Assembly: GCA_942492205.1 (NCBI GenBank)
Contig: CALODT010000001.1
Location: 2,046,001 to 2,110,000, forward strand
From: UBA1847 sp942492205
GTDB taxonomy: Bacteria > Pseudomonadota > Gammaproteobacteria > Steroidobacterales > Woeseiaceae
Direction of reading: 5' to 3'
DNA length: 64,000 nucleotides
Shown: positions 34,850 through 43,626 of the stretch, one piece after another
Layout of the letters: the number at the start of each line of letters is the position of its first letter
Numbering within the stretch: the stretch's first letter is position 1
Notes under the pieces: model-generated
What the model was told of the DNA's origin: nothing
Database searches by the model: none
What the model saw: only the letters and a program-made list of their open reading frames with translations
Program-made: the position numbers and the translations under genes

Positions 34850-35628
34850 TACTTCCTTTCCACCAGCATCTTCTTGGTTTCAGCGATCGCCCTGGCAGGG
34901 TTCAGCCCCTTGGGGCAGGTTTGCGTACAGTTCATGATGGTATGGCAGCGGTACAGGCGAAACGGATCCTCGAGCTCGTCGAGTCGTTCGCCGGTGGCAT
35001 CGTCGCGACTGTCGACCAGCCAGCGGTACGCCGCCAACAGCGCCGCAGGTCCGAGGTAGCGGTCGCTGTTCCACCAGTAGCTCGGGCAACTTGTCGAACA
35101 ACAGGCACAGAGGATACAGGCCGACGGCTCATCGATAAGCTCCTGGTCCTGCTTGCTCTGCAGACGTTCGCGATCGGGTGGCGGCGGTGTGCGCGATTGC
35201 AGCCATGGCTTGATCGAGGCGTATTGCGCGTAGAAGTTGGTCAGGTCACCAACCAGGTCCTTGACAACCGGCAGGTGCGGTAACGGGTAGATCTTCACGT
35301 CACCCTTGACGCTGTCGATAGCACGGGTACAGGCCAGCGTATTGCCACCGTCGATATTCATCGCGCAGGAGCCGCAAATACCCTCGCGACAGGAGCGTCG
35401 AAACGTCAGCGTCGGGTCGATATCGTTCTTGATCTTGATCAGGGCGTCGAGAACCATCGGACCGCAGCTGTCGAGGTCGATTTCATAGGTGTCGAGGCGC
35501 GGGTTATCGCCCGAGTCCGGATCGTATCGGTACACCGCGAAGCGACGCACGTTGCTGGAGCCATTGGCAGCCGCGAAATGCTTTCCCCTGGAGATCCGCG
35601 AATTCTTCGGCAGTCTGAATTCAGCCAC
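34846..35628 (-). CDS. sdhB: Succinate dehydrogenase iron-sulfur subunit
   Basis: Electron-transfer subunit of complex II. About 260 residues: 2Fe-2S domain with CREGICGSCAMNIDG (about 71-85) and a later C in NTLACTRAI; C-terminal clusters CILCACCSTSCPSYW (about 163-177) and CHTIMNCTQTCPKGLNP (about 217-233) for 4Fe-4S and 3Fe-4S. All ligand cysteines are visible. GTG at 35628 is preferred: GGGA is about 9 bases upstream and the product starts AEFRLP; TTG at 35634 is the alternative. Coupled to sdhE. Confidence 0.96.
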   Translation of the reverse strand: MAEFRLPKNSRISRGKHFAAANGSSNVRRFAVYRYDPDSGDNPRLDTYEIDLDSCGPMVLDALIKIKNDIDPTLTFRRSCREGICGSCAMNIDGGNTLACTRAIDSVKGDVKIYPLPHLPVVKDLVGDLTNFYAQYASIKPWLQSRTPPPPDRERLQSKQDQELIDEPSACILCACCSTSCPSYWWNSDRYLGPAALLAAYRWLVDSRDDATGERLDELEDPFRLYRCHTIMNCTQTCPKGLNPARAIAETKKMLVERKY

Positions 35629-35648
35629 AATCAATCATCCCTGCAGAT

Positions 35649-37433
35649 TTAGTAGACACGTGCTTTTGGTTCGACATAGTCGACCTCGTCAGTGAGCGTC
35701 CGGTTGTGCACCGGTCGGTAATCAAAGCGCACGTCACCGACGCCACCTACCCAGGACAACGTATGCTTCATCCAGTTCTCGTCATCGCGATCCGGATAGT
35801 CCTCTCTCGCGTGCGCGCCGCGACTCTCGGTTCTGTTCGCGGCGGACTCAATTGTCGCAGTGGCATTGAGCAGGAGATTTTCCAGCTCCAGCGTTTCGAT
35901 GAGGTCCGTATTCCAGATCAGCGAACGATCCGATACGCCGACATCGTCGAAGCTGCCGAACGTCTGGCGCAGCAGCTCGACGCCTTCGTCGAGGACCTCG
36001 CCGGTACGGAATACCGCTGCATGGCCCTGCATCACTTTCTGCATCTCGAGCCTGATCTCCGAGGTACGCCTGCTGCCGTTGGCATGACGAAGCTTGTCTA
36101 TATGGGCGACGCTGTCCTGGCCCGCGTCGGCCGCCAGCGGCTTGTGTCGTTCGCCCGGCTTCATTTCACGCGTGCAGAAGTGAGCGGCCGCACGGCCGAA
36201 AACCACCAGATCCAGCAGCGAATTCGAGCCAAGTCGATTGGCGCCGTGCACGGATACACAGGCAGCCTCGCCTACCGCCATCAGGCCCGGTACGACGGCC
36301 TCGGGATCGCCGTCTTTCAGCGTCACCACCTGGCCGTTGAAGTTGGCCGGTATACCGCCCATGTTGTAGTGCACGGTCGGTAGCACCGGTATCGGCTGCC
36401 TGGTTACATCGACACCCGCGAAGATTCGCGCCGTCTCGGCTATACCGGGCAAGCGCTCCTCGATTACATCCGGCCCCAGGTGCTCGAGGTGCAGGAATAT
36501 GTGGTCGTTCTCTGCGCCTACGCCGCGACCCTCACGTATCTCTATCGTCATGGAACGGCTGACGACATCGCGCGACGCCAGATCTTTGGCGTTCGGTGCA
36601 TAGCGCTCCATGAAGCGTTCGCCCTCGGAATTCGTCAGGTAGCCGCCCTCCCCTCGGACACCTTCGGTAATGAGGCAGCCTGCGCCGTAAATACCGGTCG
36701 GATGAAACTGCACGAATTCCATGTCCTGCACCGGCAGGCCGGCACGCAGCACCATCGCAGTGCCGTCACCGGTACACGTGTGTGCCGAGGTGCAGGAAAA
36801 ATACGATCGTCCGTAGCCACCCGTCGCCAGGATGACCTGGTGCGCGCGAAAGCGATGCAGCCTGCCGGTCGCAAGGTCGATCGCGACCACGCCACGGCAC
36901 GCGCCGTCCTCCATGATCAGGTCGATCGCAAAATACTCGATGTAAAACTCGGCATCGTGTTTGAGGGACTGCTGATACAGCGTGTGCAGCATGGCGTGAC
37001 CGGTACGATCCGCGGCCGCGCAGGTTCGCTGCGCCGTGCCTTCGCCAAAGCGCGTCGTCATGCCGCCAAACGGCCGCTGGTAAATCCTTCCGTCTTCGGT
37101 TCGCGAGAACGGCACGCCGTAATGCTCGAGCTCTATAACGGCATCAGGCGCCTCTTTGCACATGTACTCGATCGCATCCTGGTCGCCGAGCCAGTCCGAC
37201 CCCTTGACGGTGTCGTACATGTGCCAGCGCCAGTCGTCCTCACCCATGTTGCCGAGCGCGGCGCTGATGCCACCTTGCGCCGCAACGGTGTGACTGCGTG
37301 TCGGAAAAACCTTGCTGATACAAGCCGTATCGAAACCCGCCTCTGCGAGGCCAAACGTGGCTCGCAGGCCCGCGCCGCCTGCACCGATAACGACGATGTC
37401 ATAGCTGTGGTCAATAAATTCGTAGTCGCTCAT
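35649..37433 (-). CDS. sdhA: Succinate dehydrogenase flavoprotein subunit
   Basis: Catalytic FAD subunit oxidising succinate to fumarate. 594 residues: Rossmann site VIGAGGAGLRATFG (about 16-29), His-flavin motif SHTVAAQGG (covalent FAD site), capping and catalytic regions HPTGIYGAGCLITEGVRGEGG and MGGIPANFNGQV. Normal length. It overlaps sdhD by 4 bases and precedes sdhB by about 20 bases. Flavinylation is expected from SdhE in the same operon. Confidence 0.97.
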   Translation of the reverse strand: MSDYEFIDHSYDIVVIGAGGAGLRATFGLAEAGFDTACISKVFPTRSHTVAAQGGISAALGNMGEDDWRWHMYDTVKGSDWLGDQDAIEYMCKEAPDAVIELEHYGVPFSRTEDGRIYQRPFGGMTTRFGEGTAQRTCAAADRTGHAMLHTLYQQSLKHDAEFYIEYFAIDLIMEDGACRGVVAIDLATGRLHRFRAHQVILATGGYGRSYFSCTSAHTCTGDGTAMVLRAGLPVQDMEFVQFHPTGIYGAGCLITEGVRGEGGYLTNSEGERFMERYAPNAKDLASRDVVSRSMTIEIREGRGVGAENDHIFLHLEHLGPDVIEERLPGIAETARIFAGVDVTRQPIPVLPTVHYNMGGIPANFNGQVVTLKDGDPEAVVPGLMAVGEAACVSVHGANRLGSNSLLDLVVFGRAAAHFCTREMKPGERHKPLAADAGQDSVAHIDKLRHANGSRRTSEIRLEMQKVMQGHAAVFRTGEVLDEGVELLRQTFGSFDDVGVSDRSLIWNTDLIETLELENLLLNATATIESAANRTESRGAHAREDYPDRDDENWMKHTLSWVGGVGDVRFDYRPVHNRTLTDEVDYVEPKARVY

Positions 37434-37810
37434 GCGCCGAGTCCGATTCTCAAGATTGCATAGATAGCCGCTACAGCCAGCAGGATATGGGCGTAGCGAG
37501 AAACGAGCAGCGCGGCAAGCTTGAGGCCCGGTGCGTGCAGGTAGTCCTCGATAACAACCTGGATACCGAGGTAGGAATGATACGCAAGCGTCACGGATAA
37601 CAGCAGCAACAGAATGCTATTCAGCGGCGGGCCGATGAACGCCAGCGCCTCCGCATGGTTGTAGCCCGGCAAGGTTGCCAGCGAGTACGCGAACCACAGC
37701 CCGAGAAACACCAGCGCGATGGCCGAGACGCGTTGCCCCCACCAGTGCGACGTTCCTTCCCTGGCACTTCCGAGGCCCAGTACCCGACCTAGCGGCGATC
37801 GCAGACTCAT
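37430..37810 (-). CDS. sdhD: Succinate dehydrogenase membrane anchor subunit D
   Basis: 126-residue anchor with three helices: VSAIALVFLGLWFAYSLATL, SILLLLLSVTLAYHSYLGIQVVIEDYLH and LAALLVSRYAHILLAVAAIYAILRI. The heme ligand His is in AYHSYLG, and EDY is the quinone-site residue block. ATG at 37810 has the conserved MSLRSPLGRVLGLGSAREGTSHWW opening. Start overlaps the sdhC stop by 4 bases. Confidence 0.95.
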   Translation of the reverse strand: MSLRSPLGRVLGLGSAREGTSHWWGQRVSAIALVFLGLWFAYSLATLPGYNHAEALAFIGPPLNSILLLLLSVTLAYHSYLGIQVVIEDYLHAPGLKLAALLVSRYAHILLAVAAIYAILRIGLGA

Positions 37811-38184
37811 GATGCCAGCCCCCAGAACACGGCGGTCAGGATGGCCGCGCTGAGCAGCACGACCCAGGACGAACTGTTGGCCTGGCTCTTCTCGAAGCCG
37901 CGGCCGGTGTCCCACACCAGGTGCCGGACGCCGTTACTCACATGGTAAAAGAACGCAAATGACCAGCCGATCAGTAACAGCTTGCCGAACAGCGAACCCA
38001 TAACGGCTGCATAGCTCGCGTAGGCCTCTGATCCGGTGGCAGCGACCATCAGCCATGCGACCAGCACGACGAAGCCGGCCGACAGCGCGATGCCGGTCGC
38101 ACGATGGAGGATCGACAGGGCCATCGTAATCGGCCATCTGTAGATGGAAATATGCGGTGACAGGGGCCTGCCCGGATTGCTCAT
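37807..38184 (-). CDS. sdhC: Succinate dehydrogenase cytochrome b556 subunit
   Basis: 125-residue cytochrome subunit. RPLSPHISIYRWPITMALSILHRATGIAL (about 6-34) includes the Ser and Arg that form the quinone site; FFYHVSNGVRHLVWDTGRG (about 78-96) holds the heme ligand His. Three helices are visible. It comes 63 bases after the small DUF1674 gene. That gap carries a GATAAT that could be a -10 but no good -35. Confidence 0.96.
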   Translation of the reverse strand: MSNPGRPLSPHISIYRWPITMALSILHRATGIALSAGFVVLVAWLMVAATGSEAYASYAAVMGSLFGKLLLIGWSFAFFYHVSNGVRHLVWDTGRGFEKSQANSSSWVVLLSAAILTAVFWGLAS

Positions 38185-38247
38185 GGTTTTGCTTCTTTTG
38201 TTGGATGTTGGCTGGTTGTGGCGCCCGGTATTATCCAGAAAGCACCT

Positions 38248-38424
38248 CTAAAAATCGATACATCGGCCAGCCTTCTCCCAGTCGCCGTAGCGCGTCGGAT
38301 CAAGTCCGCCTCGCCCACCGACCTCCGTCGGCCGCGTCGGCGCCTCAGGCGCTGTATCATCCGCTTGGCTGTTGTCCTCTGAATCGGTAACCTCAGCCAG
38401 ATCTTTCGGGTCCTTGTCAGTCAT
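38248..38424 (-). CDS. DUF1674/SDHAF4-like small protein
   Basis: 58-residue cytosolic protein. The tail RPTEVGGRGGLDPTRYGDWEKAGRCIDF matches the DUF1674/SDHAF4 signature (PTRYGDWExxGRxxDF), known in eukaryotes as a complex II assembly factor acting on flavinated Sdh1. The acidic N terminus is disordered. ATG at 38424; the longer frame to 38493 overlaps ygfZ in antisense. Placed first in the sdh run, with sdhE at the other end, it probably is an SDH assembly factor here too. Confidence 0.85.
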   Translation of the reverse strand: MTDKDPKDLAEVTDSEDNSQADDTAPEAPTRPTEVGGRGGLDPTRYGDWEKAGRCIDF

Positions 38425-38483
38425 GAAGTGGAGTATGCCAGACCGCCTGACAAGCTGCAGTACCTGCTTTTGCGTAGATACAA

Positions 38484-39164
38484 ATGAAAACATTAGCGAC
38501 CATTAACGTGACCGGTCAGGACGCCTTCGAGTTCCTGCAGGGTCAGCTTAGTAACGATCTGCGGCGACTGGAGTCGGAGGCCGAGATTCTCGCCGCGTGG
38601 TGCAACCCGAAAGGCCGCGTCATCTGGTTCGGCACGGTCAGCTCGATCGATTCCGGGTTTGCCCTGTCCGCCCCCGTCGAGACAGCCGCCGACCTGGTCA
38701 AGCGTCTGACCGTCTTTCGATTTCGTGCAAAGGTAGATTTCGAGGTCGTTAACGACGATGCCACGGTCGACCCCGAGTTTCTCGTGCGGCAGGGCCATGC
38801 GTTCATCGGCGCACGACAGGTAGAGCAATTTACACCGCACATGTTGAATCTCGACCTGCTCGACGCGATCAGTTTCGACAAAGGCTGTTACACAGGCCAG
38901 GAGATCGTTGCACGTACGCACTACAAGGGAGCGACCAAGCGGCGCACACTCCGCTTCGAAAGCGAACAACCCGTTGCCGAGGGCGACAAGGTCTCGGACG
39001 GCCAGCGCGATATCGGTGAGGTACTCAATGTTTCCGGCACAGACCTGCTGGCGGTGGTGCCGGTCGACAGGGCAAGCGATACGCTTAGCGTCAACGGCAT
39101 CACACTGACGTACCACGCCCTGCCGTACATCGACGTTTCCGATCGCGCCGAAAAACCCGCCTAG
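38484..39164 (+). CDS. ygfZ: YgfZ/GcvT-like folate-binding protein, short form
   Basis: Iron-sulfur cluster repair/assembly helper that uses tetrahydrofolate. 226 residues, noticeably shorter than the about 326 of E. coli YgfZ. It retains the diagnostic KGCYTGQEIVARTHYKGATKRR (about 131-152) with the reactive Cys, and the GcvT-like opening NVTGQDAFEFLQGQLSNDL. Shortness comes mainly from missing inner and C-terminal barrel stretches. Divergent from the DUF1674/sdh operon with 59 bases between starts; it may service the complex II clusters. Confidence 0.9.
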   Translation: MKTLATINVTGQDAFEFLQGQLSNDLRRLESEAEILAAWCNPKGRVIWFGTVSSIDSGFALSAPVETAADLVKRLTVFRFRAKVDFEVVNDDATVDPEFLVRQGHAFIGARQVEQFTPHMLNLDLLDAISFDKGCYTGQEIVARTHYKGATKRRTLRFESEQPVAEGDKVSDGQRDIGEVLNVSGTDLLAVVPVDRASDTLSVNGITLTYHALPYIDVSDRAEKPA

Positions 39165-39235
39165 ATCGTGATTGCCGGCAGTCGTCTGGCAGAGCGCACG
39201 GCTCGCAACCGGATTCTGCCTCGACCCCTGCGCGC

Positions 39236-40753
39236 CTAGTCGAAGACCTCCGGCCGCATGTGCGGAAACAGCAGGACATCGCGAATCGACGGCGAGTCCG
39301 TAAACAACATCACCAGTCGATCGATACCGATGCCGATACCGGCTGTTGGCGGCATGCCGTACTCGAGTGCGCGAATATAATCGTGATCGAAAGCCATGGC
39401 TTCATCGTCGCCGGCGTCACGGTTTTGCGCCTGCGCTCGGAAACGGGCAGCCTGGTCTTCGGGGTCGTTGAGCTCGCTGAAGCCGTTGGCAATTTCGCGG
39501 CCGGCGATGAACAGCTCGAAGCGGTCCGTGACAAACGGATCGCTGTCATTCTGACGGGACAGCGGTGATACCTCGGTCGGATAGTGCGTGATAAAGGTCG
39601 GCTCACGAAGCTGCCGCTCCCCGGTCGCATCGAAAATTTCGGTCTGCAGCTTGCCGGCACCATCGCTGTCTTTGACCTCGACACCGAGCTTCTCGCAATA
39701 GCCGGCAAGATAGTCGCGATCGCGAACCCGGGACATGTCAAAGTCAGGATTGAAGGCCTCGATAGCCGCTTCGACGGTCATTCGCCGGAAGGGTTTTCCG
39801 AAGTCGTACTCTTCTCCCTGGTACTGCACGACGGTGGTACCGAGAACGGCGTCGGACATGCCGTGCAGCATCGCCTCCGTCATGTCCATCCAGTCGTTGT
39901 AGTCGGCGTACGCCCGGTACGCTTCCATCATCGTGAACTCGGGATTGTGCTGCGTGGAAACGCCTTCGTTGCGGAAGTTGCGATTGATCTCGTAGACGCG
40001 CTCGAAACCACCGACGATGAGTCGCTTGAGATTTAACTCCGGCGCAATACGCAAGTACAGCTGCATGTCCAGCGCATTGTGGTGCGTCCTGAAGGGCCGC
40101 GCAATCGCGCCGCCCGGCGTCGTCTGCATCATCGGCGTTTCGACTTCCAGGAAGTCGGCAGCCTCGAGGAACGCACGCATATAGGTGATGATCTGCGACC
40201 GCTTGCGAAATACGTCACGGCTGGATTCATTGATGATCAGGTCGACATAGCGCTGCCGGTAGCGAGTTTCCTGGTCGGCAAGCCCGTGAAACTTTTCCGG
40301 CAGCGGCCGCAGCGACTTTGATAGCAAGCGCACCGCTTCCGCCATGACGGTGAGCTCGCCGGTCTGCGTGCGAAACAATTCACCCTCGGCGCCAACGATA
40401 TCGCCCACATCCCATTTCTTGAACGCCTGGTAGACGCCTTCAGGCAAGCGATCGCGCTCGAGCCTCAATTGAATCTGGCCGCTGCGGTCCTGCAGCTTGA
40501 CGAAACTCGCCTTGCCCATGACGCGCTTCGCCATCATGCGGCCAGAGACGGCGACCCTCACATGCTCGTCGCGCAGCGCCTCGTCATCGTGAGAATCGAA
40601 AGTCTGGTGCAGCTCTTCGGCGATCGAATTGCGGCGAAAATCATTCGGGTACGCATTGCCCTCAAGGCGCAAGGCGTCAAGCTTCGAACGCCGCTCGGCA
40701 ATCAGCTTGTTCTCGTCCGGCCCGGTGTCGTCTTTTTGCTTGTTGTCAGTCAA
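39236..40753 (-). CDS. lysS: Lysyl-tRNA synthetase, class II
   Basis: 505 residues: anticodon-binding OB fold (VRVAVSGRMMAKRVMGKASFVKLQD, about 49-73), motif 2 YEINRNFRNEGVSTQHNPEFTMMEAY (about 260), motif 3 GIGIGIDRLVMLFTDSPSIRD near the C terminus. Charges tRNA-Lys in the cytoplasm. It starts 1 base after prfB stop, so the frameshift-controlled prfB and lysS share a transcript; this prfB-lysS pairing is widespread. Convergent with ygfZ; the 71-base gap shows no clear terminator. Confidence 0.97.
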   Translation of the reverse strand: MTDNKQKDDTGPDENKLIAERRSKLDALRLEGNAYPNDFRRNSIAEELHQTFDSHDDEALRDEHVRVAVSGRMMAKRVMGKASFVKLQDRSGQIQLRLERDRLPEGVYQAFKKWDVGDIVGAEGELFRTQTGELTVMAEAVRLLSKSLRPLPEKFHGLADQETRYRQRYVDLIINESSRDVFRKRSQIITYMRAFLEAADFLEVETPMMQTTPGGAIARPFRTHHNALDMQLYLRIAPELNLKRLIVGGFERVYEINRNFRNEGVSTQHNPEFTMMEAYRAYADYNDWMDMTEAMLHGMSDAVLGTTVVQYQGEEYDFGKPFRRMTVEAAIEAFNPDFDMSRVRDRDYLAGYCEKLGVEVKDSDGAGKLQTEIFDATGERQLREPTFITHYPTEVSPLSRQNDSDPFVTDRFELFIAGREIANGFSELNDPEDQAARFRAQAQNRDAGDDEAMAFDHDYIRALEYGMPPTAGIGIGIDRLVMLFTDSPSIRDVLLFPHMRPEVFD

Positions 40754-40754
40754 T

Positions 40755-41850
40755 TCAAAGTCCCTGCTTTAGGCTTGCTTCGATGAAGGCATCGAGCCCA
40801 CCGTCGAGCACGGCCTGAGTGTTACCGGTTTCGACACCGGTACGCAAATCCTTGATGCGGCTCTGGTCGAGTACGTAGGAGCGAATCTGGCTGCCCCAGC
40901 CGACATCCGCCTTGCTTTCTTCAACCACTGAAGCTTCGGCACGCCGCTTTTGCATTTCCAGCTCATACAGTTTTGCTTTCAGCTGATTCATCGCCGTCGC
41001 CTTGTTCTTGTGCTGCGAACGATCGTTCTGGCATTGCACAACGGTATTCGTCGGCAAATGCGTGATGCGCACCGCTGACTCCGTCCTGTTCACATGCTGG
41101 CCGCCGGCGCCGCTTGCGCGGTACACGTCAATGCGCAGCTCCGACGGATCGATCTCGATATCGATGTCGTCATCGACTTCGGGCGAGACGAACACCGAGG
41201 CAAACGACGTGTGACGACGATTGCCCGAGTCGAACGGTGACTTTCTCACGAGTCGATGTACGCCGGTTTCTGTTCGCAGCCAGCCGTAGGCGTACTCACC
41301 GACAATGTGCAGGGTCGAACTCTTGATACCGGCCACCTCGCCGGCTGACGCCTCGATCACCTCGGCCTTGAAGCCATGCGCCTCCGACCAGCGCAGGTAC
41401 ATGCGCAACAGCATTTCCGCCCAGTCCTGTGCCTCGGTGCCGCCCGCACCGGACTGGATATCAACATAGGCGTTGTTGATGTCCATCTCGCCGGAGAACA
41501 TACGCCGAAATTCCAGCGCGGCCAGCTGCGTCTCGAACTTGCCAAGGTCTTTGGCCACCTCGTCGACGGTACCGGCATCGTCCTCTTCCTCGGCCAGGGT
41601 CAACAGCTCGGCCGCCTCCTGCAAGCCGGTTGACAGGGCGTCGAGATTGACGACGACCTGTTCCAGCTGGGAGCGCTCCTGGCCGAGCGCCTGCGCGCGC
41701 GCCGGGTCGTTCCAGACGTCCGGCTGCTCGAGCTCACGCTCTACCTCGGTAAGCCGCTCGGCCTTGGCATCGTAGTCAAAGGTACCTCCTCAGCGCATCG
41801 GAGCGCTCCGAGAGGTCTGCAATCGTCACTCGTATTGGGTTGGTTTCCAT
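40755..41850 (-). CDS. prfB: Peptide chain release factor 2, made by +1 frameshift
   Basis: Terminates translation at UGA and UAA. The full product has 364 residues: 23 codons from ATG 41850 end at an in-frame TGA (41778-41776); after a +1 shift the main frame continues to 40755. The joined sequence aligns well: METNPIRVTIADLSERSDAL, then YLDYDAKAERL. GAGGQHVNRTESAVR holds the catalytic GGQ. The shift site (AGG AGG TAC CTT TGA C) gives self-regulation: low RF2 favours shifting. Sits between recJ and lysS. Confidence 0.96.
41775..41790 (-). promoter_or_regulatory. prfB programmed +1 frameshift site
   Basis: On the minus strand: internal Shine-Dalgarno-like AGGAGG, TAC, slippery CTT (41781-41779), in-frame TGA stop (41778-41776) followed by C. 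CTT slips to TTT and reading resumes at GAC (41777-41775). E. coli has AGGGGGTATCTTTGAC; all functional parts are kept and the internal SD is stronger. It is fully conserved in layout. Confidence 0.95.
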
Positions 41851-41883
41851 CGCTACAGCTTTGCCGGAAAGGGCGCGATCTTA

Positions 41884-43602
41884 TCACGCAGCGCTGCTGT
41901 GCAGAGGGGCAATTTGCTCGACCACCAGCTGCGGGTTTTCTACGCCGCGAAACTCGTTGACATCAAGCTTGTAGGCGAGCTTGACGAGCCCTCGATAGGT
42001 CGGGCCCGCCTGGTTGAACGCGATGGCGTCGATGACGTTGCCGCCGTTTGCCGGGCGCACCCGGAGCTTGAGGTGATTCTCGCCAACCGTGCGTTGTTCG
42101 ACGACCGCGAAGTCACCGCTCCACAACGGCTCCGGGAATCCCGAACCCCAGGGCCCTGCGTCGCGCAACGAGCGGGCGAAGCTCAGGCTAAAGGCAGAAT
42201 CGGGCAATGGCCCGTCCGTCACGATGGCGCCGCTGAAGTCCGCCTGCGGATACAGTCGGCCCATCTGCTTCTCGGCGATACGCGAAAAGTCATCAAGCCT
42301 GGATCGCGACAGTGACAGGCCGGCTGCCATTGCATGCCCGCCGAACTTGTCGATGAGACCCGGCGCCGCCGACGACACGGCCTCCAGCAGATCGCGAATA
42401 TGCACGCCTGGAATCGAGCGCGCCGAGCCTTTCAACGTCTCGTCCTTCTCGTGTGCAAACGCGATGACAGGTCGGTGACAGCGCTCGCGGACACGTGCCG
42501 CAATCAGTCCAACGATGCCCTGGTGCCACGATTGATCGTAGACACATACGCAGGGCGGCCAGCGCGTAGACCCGAGCTTGTCGACATAGTCGAATGCCTG
42601 CTCACGCATACCGGCCTCGATGTCACGACGCTCGCTGTTGATGTGGTCCAGCAGTCGCGCGTGTTCCGCTGCCGTTTCCGCGCTATCTGTCAGCAGGCAT
42701 TCGATACCGACGGCAATATCCTCGAGTCGGCCCGACGCGTTGATGCGCGGGCCAACAGCGAAACCGAGATCCGTGCTGACACAGCGCTTGGGCTGCCTGC
42801 CCGACTGTTGCAGTAGCGCCTGGATGCCCGGCACCGAGTGACCGGCGCGAATTCTCAGCAGTCCCTGGTGAACGAGGATGCGGTTGTTGTGATCCAGCGG
42901 CACCACATCGGCAACGGTGCCGAGTGCAACGAGATCGAGGTAGCGCGCAGGTATCCTGGCGGCACCTTGCATGCCCTGATCCTGCAATTCCCGCCCAACC
43001 TTGGCCATGAGGTAAAAGGCAACGCCCACGCCCGCCAGGTTGCGGCTCGGAAACCGACTTTCCGCGAGATTCGGATTGAGGATCGTCGCCGCTGCCGGCA
43101 GCTCGTCACCGGGCAGATGATGATCGGTGATCAGGACAGGGATGCCGAGTGCGTTGGCTTCGGCAACGCCTTCGATACTGGACACGCCGTTGTCCACGGT
43201 TATCAGTAGCGCAGGATTCCGCTCGGCGGCAACGCGAACGATTTCGGGCGACAGCCCGTAACCGTAATCGAATCGGTTGGGTACCAGGTAGTCGACATCG
43301 GCGAAACCAAACTCGCGAAGGCAACGCAAGACCAACGCCGTGCTGGTCGCGCCATCCACGTCATAATCGCCAACGACAATTATCCGTCGGTCGCGGTTCG
43401 CAATGACCAGCGCAGCCGCCTCGTCGAGGTGCAGAAGTGCGCCGAGCGGCAGCAGTCTTGCGAGACTGTAGTCCAGCTCATCGGCCGCCTTCAGCCCCCG
43501 CATCGCGTAAAGGCGGGCGTACAAGGGATCCAGGTCACCAAATTGCTCGACCAGATCCGGGCTCGGCTGGTCCCTGGCTACAATGGGTCTGCTTGCCCGC
43601 AC
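41884..43602 (-). CDS. recJ: Single-stranded-DNA-specific exonuclease RecJ
   Basis: 5'-3' exonuclease for recombination and mismatch repair. 572 residues: DHH motif I VVGDYDVDGATST (about 75-87), LITVDNGVSS, LITDHHLPGDELP (DHH, about 155-167), the DHHA1 domain with GGHAMAAGLSLSRS (about 415), and a C-terminal OB-like part. Lies 25 bases downstream of rpfE stop and 33 bases before prfB. The order recJ-prfB-lysS resembles Xanthomonas. Confidence 0.96.
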   Translation of the reverse strand: MRASRPIVARDQPSPDLVEQFGDLDPLYARLYAMRGLKAADELDYSLARLLPLGALLHLDEAAALVIANRDRRIIVVGDYDVDGATSTALVLRCLREFGFADVDYLVPNRFDYGYGLSPEIVRVAAERNPALLITVDNGVSSIEGVAEANALGIPVLITDHHLPGDELPAAATILNPNLAESRFPSRNLAGVGVAFYLMAKVGRELQDQGMQGAARIPARYLDLVALGTVADVVPLDHNNRILVHQGLLRIRAGHSVPGIQALLQQSGRQPKRCVSTDLGFAVGPRINASGRLEDIAVGIECLLTDSAETAAEHARLLDHINSERRDIEAGMREQAFDYVDKLGSTRWPPCVCVYDQSWHQGIVGLIAARVRERCHRPVIAFAHEKDETLKGSARSIPGVHIRDLLEAVSSAAPGLIDKFGGHAMAAGLSLSRSRLDDFSRIAEKQMGRLYPQADFSGAIVTDGPLPDSAFSLSFARSLRDAGPWGSGFPEPLWSGDFAVVEQRTVGENHLKLRVRPANGGNVIDAIAFNQAGPTYRGLVKLAYKLDVNEFRGVENPQLVVEQIAPLHSSAA

Positions 43603-43626
43603 AGTTATGAGTGAGTCCTTCTCAAG

